DNA of 9,185 bases, taken from contig JASHXW010000580.1 in the NCBI GenBank assembly GCA_030043395.1, positions 1-9,185 of the forward strand, in the 5' to 3' direction. The notes under the pieces were generated by a model. It was given only the letters and a program-made list of their open reading frames with translations. It was not told the DNA's origin and ran no database searches. This DNA is from Streptosporangiaceae bacterium. GTDB taxonomy: Bacteria > Actinomycetota > Actinomycetes > Streptosporangiales > Streptosporangiaceae. Positions 1 through 6,053 of this stretch are shown piece after piece. Position 1 is the stretch's first letter. Each line of letters opens with the position of its first letter. A program made the position numbers and the translations under genes.

Positions 1-689
1 CTCCAGTGCAGCAGGAAGATCAGCGTCAGGGCCCCCGCGCACAGCGCTACGAGGCTCACCAGGTCGCCGGCGCCATTGTTCAGCCGGTTGGCGCCGAGCA
101 CCGCGAGCACCACGGTCGACGCCGCTCCGGCCAGCACGCGGCCTTCCTGGGCGCTGAGGGCAGACTCAAGTCGTGACCAGGCAGCTTGCAGCGCCGACCG
201 TGCAGCCAGCCGTCCAGGCCAGCTGAGGCGTACCTCCGACCAAGCCAGGCGGTCGCGCCAGTCCCCAGGGAACCGCCGTCGGAAGAGGTAGAGCCCGACC
301 GTGATCAGGTCGGCGATCAGCACGACGGGAACCGGGTCAAGCGGACGCGTGAAACCGACCAGCGAGAGGGCCAGGTCGGCGAGGAGGCCCGCAAGCATGA
401 GGATCAGCAGCACGCCAGCGAGGCTGTAGCCCAGCCGCTCAGCGACGCGGGACGCGCCCCATAGCGATGTCGTATAGAGCAGGAATACCGGCTGAACGAT
501 CAGGAACCAGAACCCGAGCGCAGGTCCGATGAACGGCGGAAAAGGCAGGCCGCTGATCACGAAGACATTGATGATCAAGACGAGGAGCGCACTGACCATC
601 GTCGGCCACGGGACGCTTCGCACGCCGCCGAGGCGGGCGGGCGGGGCTGGAACCTCCTGGACGAGTTCCACTGGTGACTCCGTTGCCAT
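1..689 (-). CDS. Polytopic membrane protein, surface-polysaccharide type (partial, C-terminus outside window)
   Basis: The frame is open from an ATG at 689 to the left edge, giving 229 complete codons and no stop. After a cytoplasmic-looking N-terminus of about 27 residues come hydrophobic segments near residues 28-47, 55-75, 89-112, 119-136, 185-203 and 208-228, with an Arg-rich loop at 137-183. The first four segments, with a Pro-rich turn (GLPFPPFIGP) and an AERLGYSL stretch before the third, resemble the N-terminal membrane module of DUF1616/DUF2206-type proteins found in archaeal and actinobacterial polysaccharide loci; this is recognition from memory, not a search. It starts 5 nt after the stop of the upstream minus-strand gene, with no clear ribosome binding site, so translational coupling in one operon is likely. 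A role in assembly or export of a surface glycan is inferred from the neighbouring glycosyltransferase and UDP-glucose dehydrogenase. It could also be the start of a GT-C type integral-membrane transferase, because the catalytic part would lie beyond the edge. Confidence 0.8.
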   Translation of the reverse strand, partial: MATESPVELVQEVPAPPARLGGVRSVPWPTMVSALLVLIINVFVISGLPFPPFIGPALGFWFLIVQPVFLLYTTSLWGASRVAERLGYSLAGVLLILMLAGLLADLALSLVGFTRPLDPVPVVLIADLITVGLYLFRRRFPGDWRDRLAWSEVRLSWPGRLAARSALQAAWSRLESALSAQEGRVLAGAASTVVLAVLGANRLNNGAGDLVSLVALCAGALTLIFLLHW

Positions 690-694
690 GGCCG

Positions 695-1300
695 CTACGT
701 CCCGATGGGCTTGAGGCTAATCAGGAAAAAAATCCTCTCCGGGTATCCAGGCAGGATTACTTGGACGCGACACGGAGACACACCGCAAGTCGGCGTGACC
801 TTCGTATCAACCAGCCAGGCTCCCCCGGACTGGATAGTTTTATGATCCTTGCCCAGCGTCTGCGAAAGTCCCAGCTGGTCAGTCTCTCGAATTATGTATC
901 GGTAGTTGACGCTTCGACCTTCTTGATTACGAATCGTGAAGAAGAGCGGGTAGGTCTTGCCATTGATTCCCGATGCTGGGAGCAGCCAGGCATATCTGAA
1001 CGACAGGGCGGTGTAACGCGTGGGCTGCCTGAATAGAGATAGCGCCCACTGGTGACGGCCCGCCGGGAACAGCAAGCTGACAGCGACTGCTACCGCCGCG
1101 ACGGCAGCCACGAGCGGCCACCATCGCGTGGGCGGCGCCCATCCCCGAATCGACCGCGGCTGAGGCTGGTGCTCTTCGTCATATTCCGGGTCGTTCGCCT
1201 CGTCGGATGCGTTCATATACTCGTCGCGATCTCCCAGCTCCGGCGAGGAACGTGGGCGTCGATGGCCAGCTTCGAGGGGTGAGCCTACCGTAATGCTCAC
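695..1300 (-). CDS. Single-pass membrane protein with extracytoplasmic DUF1616-like domain
   Basis: 201 residues from a GTG at 1300. Residues 1-59 are hydrophilic, acidic at 23-43, then basic just before one transmembrane segment at about 61-78. The rest (79-201) should lie outside the membrane. It is beta-rich looking, with a pattern of Tyr-Pro, then an N-x-E-G element (residues 125-128), then V-x-Y-R-Y, and two close cysteines (C172, C177) that could form a disulfide. This order resembles the C-terminal external domain of DUF1616 proteins; I did not verify it. The start is uncertain: GTG1300 has no Shine-Dalgarno sequence, while ATG1216 (residue 29) has only a distant GGGAG about 14 nt upstream. 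The next gene begins 5 nt after the stop, so the two are probably an operon and may act as one complex. Two 60-nt rows counted (841-960) are 50% GC, unusually low for this genome. The function is unknown; I infer a part in surface glycan handling. Confidence 0.75.
   Translation of the reverse strand: MSITVGSPLEAGHRRPRSSPELGDRDEYMNASDEANDPEYDEEHQPQPRSIRGWAPPTRWWPLVAAVAAVAVAVSLLFPAGRHQWALSLFRQPTRYTALSFRYAWLLPASGINGKTYPLFFTIRNQEGRSVNYRYIIRETDQLGLSQTLGKDHKTIQSGGAWLVDTKVTPTCGVSPCRVQVILPGYPERIFFLISLKPIGT
1279..1300. promoter_or_regulatory. Short inverted repeat near the start of the DUF1616-like gene
   Basis: Perfect 6-bp arms GTGAGC (1279-1284) and GCTCAC (1295-1300) are separated by 10 nt. The right arm overlaps the possible GTG start at 1300. 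If translation really begins at ATG1216, the repeat lies in the leader and could be an operator or hairpin. Arms this short also occur by chance in several kilobases of sequence. Confidence 0.25.
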
Positions 1301-1343
1301 GCGTGCGGATGCGGATCAATCTTTCGTACGTAGCGTTCGATTT

Positions 1344-1400
1344 AGGCTCCCAGCCATCGCCGTTAACGCAAGCTGAGTACGATCAGCGCATTGGGAGCCT
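1344..1400 (+). promoter_or_regulatory. Nested inverted repeats; possible structured 5' leader of the glycosyltransferase gene
   Basis: Perfect 9-bp arms AGGCTCCCA (1344-1352) and TGGGAGCCT (1392-1400) enclose 39 nt. Inside lie an 8-nt palindrome, CGTTAACG, and a 5-bp hairpin, GCTGA/TCAGC with a 6-nt loop. As RNA this could fold as a closing stem with two inner hairpins, ending 35 nt before the Shine-Dalgarno sequence of the glycosyltransferase. A weak -10-like TAGCGT at 1331-1336 would place a transcription start at about 1343, right at the foot of the stem, but no good -35 is visible. I do not recognise a known riboswitch. It could equally be a DNA operator for the divergent promoters. Confidence 0.4.
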
Positions 1401-1435
1401 GAAGGCCGGCCAGCGGCGCGGGCCGATGGCCGCGC

Positions 1436-1441
1436 GAAGGA
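1436..1441 (+). promoter_or_regulatory. Ribosome binding site that fixes the glycosyltransferase start
   Basis: GAAGGA lies 5 nt before ATG1447. It favours this start over the upstream in-frame start at 1303, which has no comparable signal and would place the inverted repeats inside the coding region. Confidence 0.6.
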
Positions 1442-1446
1442 CATCA

Positions 1447-2634
1447 ATGAAGCAACTGGTTCAGGTGCTGCCTCGCTACAGCCCGCCATACGTGGGCGGG
1501 ATGGAAATGCGGGCACGCGACCGCGCTGAGTGGCTCGCTCAGCACGGCTGGACGGTGCAGACGCTCACCTGCTCTGGGCAGACCTACCCGCACACGGTGA
1601 CGAGCGACAATCTCGTCGTGCGCTATCTCAGGAGCTGGGAGATTGCGCATACTCCGATTATCCCTGGCTTGCCGGCGGCTCTGCTGAGAGTACCGAGAGG
1701 CACTTCCGTCCATCTTGAGACGGCGATTGCCTTCAGCCCAGAGATCACAGCTGCGATCTGCCGGCTGCGCGGAATGCCCTACGTGATTCGAGTCGCTCTT
1801 GACAGCGCCGGGCACAGCAGGCTCAGGAACGCGTTGCTCAAGGCACATCAGCGAATTGCCCTCAGGGCGGTATACCGCCACGCAGCACGGGTGATCGTCC
1901 TGACTCCGGACGACATGGCGTTGGTCACCGAGAAATATAAGGTCCACCCGAGCAGAGTGCTCGTCATTCCGAACGCTACCAACTTGACCCTTGCCGAGTC
2001 CCCCCGTGAGAGGCCGCACGCTCCCTTCCGGCTCCTCTTCGTCGGGCGGATTGACCTGCAAAAGAACCTGCCGCTCCTGCTTCGATCGCTCCGCCGCTGC
2101 ATAGATCGGTGCCCAGAGCCAGTTCACCTCGATATCGCAGGCGACGGGGAGGAAATGCCGAGCGTTCGGAGCATGATCTCGGCGCTGTCGCTGGAGGACC
2201 ATGTCACGTTGCTTGGCTTCGTCACTGGCGACCGGCTGGATCAGCTCTACGAAGCTGCTGACGCTCTTGTTCTCACATCTACCCAGGAAACGTTCGGGCA
2301 GGTAATCCTGGAGGCCATGACCAAGGGCCTGCCCGTCGTCGCGACCAACATACGCTGCGTTCGCACCATTGTTACTGACGGCGCAACCGGCCTTCTTGCC
2401 GAACTCGATGACGAGAGCTTTTCCGGCGCGCTTGCTCGCCTGGCGACGGACGACGAACTCTATGCCAAGCTCTCACGTGGCGCGCTGGAGAATGCGGCGC
2501 ATTACAGCATGTCAGCCACCGTAAGCGCATACGCCGCCGTGTACGAAGAGATTGCCGCTTCGCCAGGCCGTCGGCGCGCGTCAAGGCGGCTAGCTGAGGG
2601 TGCCGCGCCGTCCGGTGATGGCCCCACGCAGTGA
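1447..2634 (+). CDS. GT4-family glycosyltransferase (GT-B fold)
   Basis: 395 residues from ATG1447. The N-terminal acceptor-side Rossmann domain opens with a Gly-rich loop (YVGGME, residues 15-20) followed by a helix and AQHGWTVQTL. The linker ends at VLVIPNATN (171-179). The C-terminal donor-binding domain begins at LLFVGRIDLQKNLPLLL (196-212) and contains the E-x7-E nucleotide-sugar motif at E281-E289 (ETFGQVILE), followed by GLPVVATNI (294-302) and DGATGLL (311-317). This is the classic GT4 retaining glycosyltransferase layout and normal length. There is no signal peptide or transmembrane helix, so it should act at the cytoplasmic membrane face on a lipid-linked or soluble acceptor. The stop is 19 nt before the preferred start of the UDP-glucose dehydrogenase gene, so the two are probably cotranscribed and UDP-glucuronate or a derived UDP-sugar is a reasonable donor, though the sequence does not prove it. 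The Arg-rich C-terminal tail (375-381) looks disordered or membrane-associated. Confidence 0.92.
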   Translation: MKQLVQVLPRYSPPYVGGMEMRARDRAEWLAQHGWTVQTLTCSGQTYPHTVTSDNLVVRYLRSWEIAHTPIIPGLPAALLRVPRGTSVHLETAIAFSPEITAAICRLRGMPYVIRVALDSAGHSRLRNALLKAHQRIALRAVYRHAARVIVLTPDDMALVTEKYKVHPSRVLVIPNATNLTLAESPRERPHAPFRLLFVGRIDLQKNLPLLLRSLRRCIDRCPEPVHLDIAGDGEEMPSVRSMISALSLEDHVTLLGFVTGDRLDQLYEAADALVLTSTQETFGQVILEAMTKGLPVVATNIRCVRTIVTDGATGLLAELDDESFSGALARLATDDELYAKLSRGALENAAHYSMSATVSAYAAVYEEIAASPGRRRASRRLAEGAAPSGDGPTQ

Positions 2635-2653
2635 ATTGGCGTCAGAAGACCTG

Positions 2654-4027
2654 ATGATGAGCGATCACTCTCGGCGGCTGACGGTGTTCGGTGCCGGATA
2701 CCTCGGCATCACGCATGCCGCATGCATGGCCAGCCTCGGCTTCCAGGTCCTCGTGGTGGACATCGACTCGGCAAGGATCGCGCGGCTGACCGCAGGCGAC
2801 CTGCCGCTCTACGAACCGGGGCTGGCTGAGCTGCTCACGAGCGGGTTGTCTTCGGGGCGGTTGCGCTTCACGACTTCGTATGAGGACGCCGCCGCCTTCT
2901 GCGACCTGCACTTCATCTGCACCGGTACGCCGCCGCTACCCGGCAGCGAAGGCGCCGACCTGAGCCAGGTACGCGGCAGTATCACGACCTTGGCGCCGCT
3001 GGCTGGCAGGTCCGCGCTGATCGTGGGAAAGTCCACGGTCCCCGTCGGGACCGCTCGCGCCCTCAGCGAGCAGCTCGCCAGCGCTGGCCTGGACGTCGAG
3101 ATCGCGTGGAACCCGGAGTTCCTGCGGGAAGGCATGGCGGTCGCCGACACGCTGACTCCGGACCGGATTGTCGCCGGAGTGACCTCCCAGCGCGCCGAGC
3201 GGATACTCCGCCAGACCTATGCCGACCAGCTCACCGCCGGCTCGCGTTTCTTCTCGACCACTCTGGAGACGGCCGAGCTGGCCAAGCTCGCCGCCAACGC
3301 CTACCTGGCCACCAAGATCTCCTTCATCAACGCGATGGGCGAAGTCTGCGAGGCTTCCGGCGCTAGCGTGCATGAACTGTCCGCGATCCTGGGCGCCGAT
3401 CCGCGCATTGGCGACAAGGGCCTGCGTGCGGGGCTCGGCTTCGGCGGCGGCTGTCTCCCGAAGGACATCAGGGCGTTCATGACCATGGCCGACGAGCTCG
3501 GTGTCCAGCACGCACTAGGTTTCCTGCGCGAGGTCGAGAAGGTCAACCTCAGGCGTCGGTCGCGTACGGCTGACCTAGCGCTCGAGCTCGCTGGCGGCAA
3601 TGTGGCTGGCCAGGCGATCTGCGTGCTCGGCGCCGCGTTCAAGCCCGGCTCGGATGACGTCAGGGACTCCCCCGCGCTTGATGTCGCCCAGATCCTGCAC
3701 GGGTCCGGCGCACAGGTGACCGTCTACGATCCGGTCGCCCTGGCCAATGCTGCCCGGGTAAGTCCCGAACTCCGGTACGCGAGCACCGTCGCCGAGGCGG
3801 CGCAGGACGCGAGCGTCGTCCTGGTGCTGACCGAGTGGCCGGAGTTCGCCGCCCTGCGTCCGGCCGATCTCGACCGGGTCGTCAGGTTCAAGAACATCAT
3901 CGACGCGCGCAACGTCCTGAACGCGCAAGCATGGACCGAGGCCGGGTGGACTTATCGCGCGCTTGGCACCGGCTCGCCGCCTGTCAGCGCCGCGTCCGCC
4001 CAGCCTGATCCGCTGCCAGGGCCCTGA
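2654..4027 (+). CDS. ugd: UDP-glucose 6-dehydrogenase
   Basis: 457 residues from ATG2654. The enzyme oxidises UDP-glucose to UDP-glucuronate with two NAD+. The N-terminal NAD-binding Rossmann domain has GxGxxG (GAGYLG, residues 13-18) and the acidic strand end VVDID (34-38). Family landmarks follow in order: LYEPGL (52-57), CTGTPP (89-94), KSTVPVGT (126-133), NPEFLREG (153-160), KLAANAYLA (211-219, catalytic Lys and Asn), and GFGGGCLPKD (262-271) with nucleophile Cys267 and Asp271. The C-terminal UDP-binding domain shows GAAFKPGSDDVRDSP and ends in a Pro/Ser-rich tail of about 20 residues. All key catalytic residues are present, so it should be active. In-frame starts at 2600 (GTG) and 2618 (ATG) would overlap the previous gene and lack spaced ribosome sites; ATG2657 is equally possible. 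Together with the preceding glycosyltransferase it suggests a uronic-acid-containing glycan. A paralogous UDP-ManNAc or GDP-mannose dehydrogenase is less likely from the motif set. Confidence 0.95.
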   Translation: MMSDHSRRLTVFGAGYLGITHAACMASLGFQVLVVDIDSARIARLTAGDLPLYEPGLAELLTSGLSSGRLRFTTSYEDAAAFCDLHFICTGTPPLPGSEGADLSQVRGSITTLAPLAGRSALIVGKSTVPVGTARALSEQLASAGLDVEIAWNPEFLREGMAVADTLTPDRIVAGVTSQRAERILRQTYADQLTAGSRFFSTTLETAELAKLAANAYLATKISFINAMGEVCEASGASVHELSAILGADPRIGDKGLRAGLGFGGGCLPKDIRAFMTMADELGVQHALGFLREVEKVNLRRRSRTADLALELAGGNVAGQAICVLGAAFKPGSDDVRDSPALDVAQILHGSGAQVTVYDPVALANAARVSPELRYASTVAEAAQDASVVLVLTEWPEFAALRPADLDRVVRFKNIIDARNVLNAQAWTEAGWTYRALGTGSPPVSAASAQPDPLPGP

Positions 4028-4065
4028 CTGGCGTCTAGCGGCACGGGCCGAGCGCGATGTCCGGT

Positions 4066-4070
4066 GGAGG
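4066..4070 (+). promoter_or_regulatory. Ribosome binding site that favours GTG4079
   Basis: GGAGG sits 8 nt before GTG4079 and overlaps the alternative in-frame GTG4064, which has no upstream site of its own. It therefore supports the shorter 306-residue product. Confidence 0.6.
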
Positions 4071-4078
4071 ATGGCCAG

Positions 4079-4999
4079 GTGACGTTCCAGCTGCCAGTGG
4101 TCGACGCGGCGAGCCTGGCCGCGTGGTGCTGGATGCACCTGGGCAGTCCGCCGGAAAGCGAGCTGTTCCGGACGGGGCACCTCGCCCGCGTGATCGGGAC
4201 ACGGCTGGCTGACGGGCGCGAGGTCGTGGTGAAGGTACGCCCGGCCGCGCCGCGGATCGCTGCCTGCATCGAGGTACAACACCGCGTATTCGACGCTGGA
4301 TTTCCATGCCCGCGGCCACTGGCTGGCCCGGCGCCACTCGGTGAGCATGAGGCCACCGCCGAGAGCCACATCCCCGGTGGGGCGATGCTGCCCGGCTCCG
4401 GCCGCACCGCTCAGCCTTTTGCCGCAGCGCTGGCACGCCTGGTGCGCCTGGCTCCGCCGCCTGAGGAAGTACCCTCACTGGCGCCTGCGCCAGCATGGGC
4501 AGCGTGGAACCACGACCAGGACGGGCTATGGCCACGACCCGAAGACCTAAACGTGGACCTGAACGAGGTGAATGGACCGGGCTGGCTCGATGGGACAGGC
4601 GAGGCCGCCCGGCAGAAGCTGCGAGAACACGAGGACCATGCCGTGATCGGGCACGCCGACTGGATAACGGACAACTTGCGCTGGCGCGGCAACCGGCTGC
4701 TGGTGGCCTACGACTGGGACAGCCTGATCGCCGGCAGTGAAGCCGTTATCGCCGGACTAGCTGCGGCCATCTACCGGTACCCGGCGCTGGCCACCGTAAC
4801 CGAGACCCGCGAGTTCCTCGACGCCTACGCCCTCGCTCGCAGCCGGCCCTTCAGCCCTGGCGAGCTGCAGCGCTGCTGGGCTGCAGGCGTCTGGACGAGA
4901 GCCTTCGACGCCAAGCAGGAGCGCGCCGCCGGACAGCCAATTGTCAGCCTGACCCAAGACGAAGCCAATGAACGCCTTCACCGCGCAGGAATGCGCTGA
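4079..4999 (+). CDS. APH-fold small-molecule kinase (phosphotransferase enzyme family)
   Basis: 306 residues from GTG4079. The N-lobe has a beta hairpin with GREVVVKVR (residues 46-54), K52 being the likely ATP-binding lysine, then a helix with E65 and FPCPRPL (75-81). The C-lobe has the catalytic Brenner motif HADWITDN (192-199; D194 catalytic base, N199 metal ligand), followed by the DFG-equivalent YDWDS (211-215). Fold, order and length fit aminoglycoside/choline-kinase-like phosphotransferases with an intact active site. The substrate cannot be read from the sequence. The family includes antibiotic kinases, but also kinases for sugars, choline and homoserine. The gene starts 51 nt after ugd on the same strand and could belong to that transcription unit, so a sugar or glycan-related substrate is possible but unproven. 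The protein is cytoplasmic, with no signal peptide. The gene faces the minus-strand propeller gene and shares a possible terminator with it. Confidence 0.85.
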   Translation: MTFQLPVVDAASLAAWCWMHLGSPPESELFRTGHLARVIGTRLADGREVVVKVRPAAPRIAACIEVQHRVFDAGFPCPRPLAGPAPLGEHEATAESHIPGGAMLPGSGRTAQPFAAALARLVRLAPPPEEVPSLAPAPAWAAWNHDQDGLWPRPEDLNVDLNEVNGPGWLDGTGEAARQKLREHEDHAVIGHADWITDNLRWRGNRLLVAYDWDSLIAGSEAVIAGLAAAIYRYPALATVTETREFLDAYALARSRPFSPGELQRCWAAGVWTRAFDAKQERAAGQPIVSLTQDEANERLHRAGMR

Positions 5000-5034
5000 G
5001 CTGCAGGTGCCCTCCCCGTCGTGCTGGCGCCCGT

Positions 5035-5067
5035 CTCTGCTCGGCAGGCTACTCCCGACTAGCAGAG
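5035..5067. terminator. Possible bidirectional hairpin terminator between convergent genes
   Basis: Perfect 7-bp arms CTCTGCT (5035-5041) and AGCAGAG (5061-5067) enclose 19 nt, within which CGG (5042-5044) and CCG (5055-5057) may extend the stem past a small bulge. It lies in the 78-nt gap between the kinase stop and the end of the convergent propeller gene. There is no U-tract, which is common for actinomycete terminators, so the call rests on position and symmetry. Confidence 0.45.
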
Positions 5068-5077
5068 CCTTAGGTGG

Positions 5078-5923
5078 TTACCGGTCAAGGCTGACGGCGA
5101 CCCCATGCGGGCGCCCGAGCACGACCAGGAACCGCTGCCTGACCGAGCCGCCACCGATAAGGGCACGGCCGATCGTGCCGGAGCCCCAGTTCGCCCAGTA
5201 CAGGTGCCCGGCGCCGATCGTGAGCGCGTCAGGATCAGTGGCACCAGTGATGAAACGCTCGTCGACGTGTGAGCCGTTCAGCCTGGCCCGGCCGATAGTG
5301 TTGCCCATCTCGTTGGCCCAGTAGATGTACCGCTCGCTGATCGCCAGACCGGACGGAACCTTCGTGCCGGTGATGAACCGCTGATCCGCTCCAGCGCCGT
5401 CCAGCCGGGCCCGGCCGATCGTGTAGTCGTTGGCCCAGTAGATGTAGCCCGAGCTGACCACCACTCCGTCCGGATTCTGGGCCCCAGTGATGAATCGCTG
5501 ATCAGCATCCGCGCCATTCAGCCTGGCCCGGCCGATAGCGCTCGAGGAATTGTTAGCCCAATAAATGAAGCTACCCGCAACCGTGACGCCAACGGGCCCG
5601 CTGGCACCAGTGATGAATCGCTGGTTCACCGCAGTCCCGTTCAGTCGCGCCCGGCCGATCGTGCCGTCCGCATTGTTGGCCCAGTAGATATAGCCAGCGT
5701 GGACCGCGAGCATCGCCAGTCCGCCAGGGCTGCGGATGAACCGCCACTTGGCGCCCGTGCCGTCGACGAGCACTCGGCCGACGCCAACTCCCGGACTCGT
5801 CCAGTACAGGTATCCGCGGGCCTCGTGCGCGCTGCCACGGCCCGACGCGACCGCTGGCACAGCGCCGCCCAGCGCGAGCAGGCCGACCGCGGCCAGGATC
5901 GCGCCCAACCCTCGCCTGCTCAC
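5078..5923 (-). CDS. Secreted six-bladed YWTD-like beta-propeller protein
   Basis: 281 residues from GTG5923, which has AGGAGG 5 nt upstream. Residues 1-26 form a Sec signal peptide: Arg-Arg, an Ala/Leu/Gly core, and AVA before S27; no lipobox cysteine is seen. The rest is six repeats of about 41 residues whose Y-W pairs begin at Y40, Y80, Y121, Y162, Y201 and Y242. The first reads YLYWTS; blades 2-5 read YIYWAN or FIYWAN, then a TIGRARLNG strand and QRFITGA; the sixth is HLYWAN with IGRALIGG. This is the LDL-receptor class B (YWTD) blade pattern, and six blades are what such propellers need to close. Almost nothing lies outside the propeller, so there is no visible enzyme or anchor domain. 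It should be exported, and binding to a protein, glycan or surface partner is inferred from the fold. Near-identical blades 2-5 point to recent internal duplication. Virginiamycin-B-lyase-like or NHL propellers are related alternatives. Confidence 0.88.
   Translation of the reverse strand: MSRRGLGAILAAVGLLALGGAVPAVASGRGSAHEARGYLYWTSPGVGVGRVLVDGTGAKWRFIRSPGGLAMLAVHAGYIYWANNADGTIGRARLNGTAVNQRFITGASGPVGVTVAGSFIYWANNSSSAIGRARLNGADADQRFITGAQNPDGVVVSSGYIYWANDYTIGRARLDGAGADQRFITGTKVPSGLAISERYIYWANEMGNTIGRARLNGSHVDERFITGATDPDALTIGAGHLYWANWGSGTIGRALIGGGSVRQRFLVVLGRPHGVAVSLDR
5166..5782. repeat. Tandem 123-nt coding repeats (propeller blades)
   Basis: The anchor CGGCCGAT recurs at 5166, 5289, 5412, 5529 and 5652, with a one-base variant (CGGCCGAC) at 5775. 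The spacings are 123, 123, 117, 123 and 123 nt. The single 117-nt unit matches a two-residue deletion in the fourth blade (YIYWANDYTIG). The copies between 5280 and 5700 are most alike in DNA, so these units could recombine and change blade number. Confidence 0.85.
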
Positions 5924-6053
5924 CAGTTCCTCCTCGTCTCCCGGTAGCTACACCATCCTCGGCGACTGCGATCAGGGCAGCACGGGAACCAGGTGTGAGT
6001 TCGGCGTGAAAACTGCTTGCAGCCGGCGAGAGTGATCAGAGATCCTCCGGGGC
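5924..6053. promoter_or_regulatory. Divergent intergenic region between propeller and second kinase
   Basis: These 130 nt must hold the promoters for the leftward propeller gene and probably the rightward kinase gene. The only clear element is the propeller gene's AGGAGG ribosome site at 5929-5934. I see no convincing -10/-35 pair. A GATC-AGA-GATC mini-repeat at 6034-6044 is the only local symmetry, and it is too short to interpret. Confidence 0.3.

Noticed and set aside
76..464. Small plus-strand open frames at the left edge
   Set aside because: They are antisense to a minus-strand frame with six hydrophobic segments that runs to the edge of the window, and they encode only Arg/Ser/Gln-rich sequence.
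1303..1446. N-terminal extension of the glycosyltransferase from 1303
   Set aside because: GT4 proteins begin close to the first beta-strand, as at ATG1447. The extension has no ribosome site and covers a block of inverted repeats.
1444..2202. Minus-strand open frame antisense to the glycosyltransferase
   Set aside because: The plus strand has a complete GT4 domain order and a ribosome site. The antisense product has no family features.
2936..3511. Minus-strand open frame antisense to ugd
   Set aside because: It overlaps the catalytic core of the dehydrogenase and shows only low-complexity composition.
3575..4369. Long minus-strand open frame (264 codons) across the ends of ugd and the first kinase
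   Set aside because: It lies antisense to two well-supported genes with catalytic motifs. Its translation is Arg/Gly/Pro-rich with no recognisable domain, the usual shadow of GC-rich coding DNA.
5166..5782. CRISPR-like array of regular repeats
   Set aside because: The period is 123 nt, divisible by three, and the units translate as protein blades on one strand. There are no unique spacers between short identical repeats.
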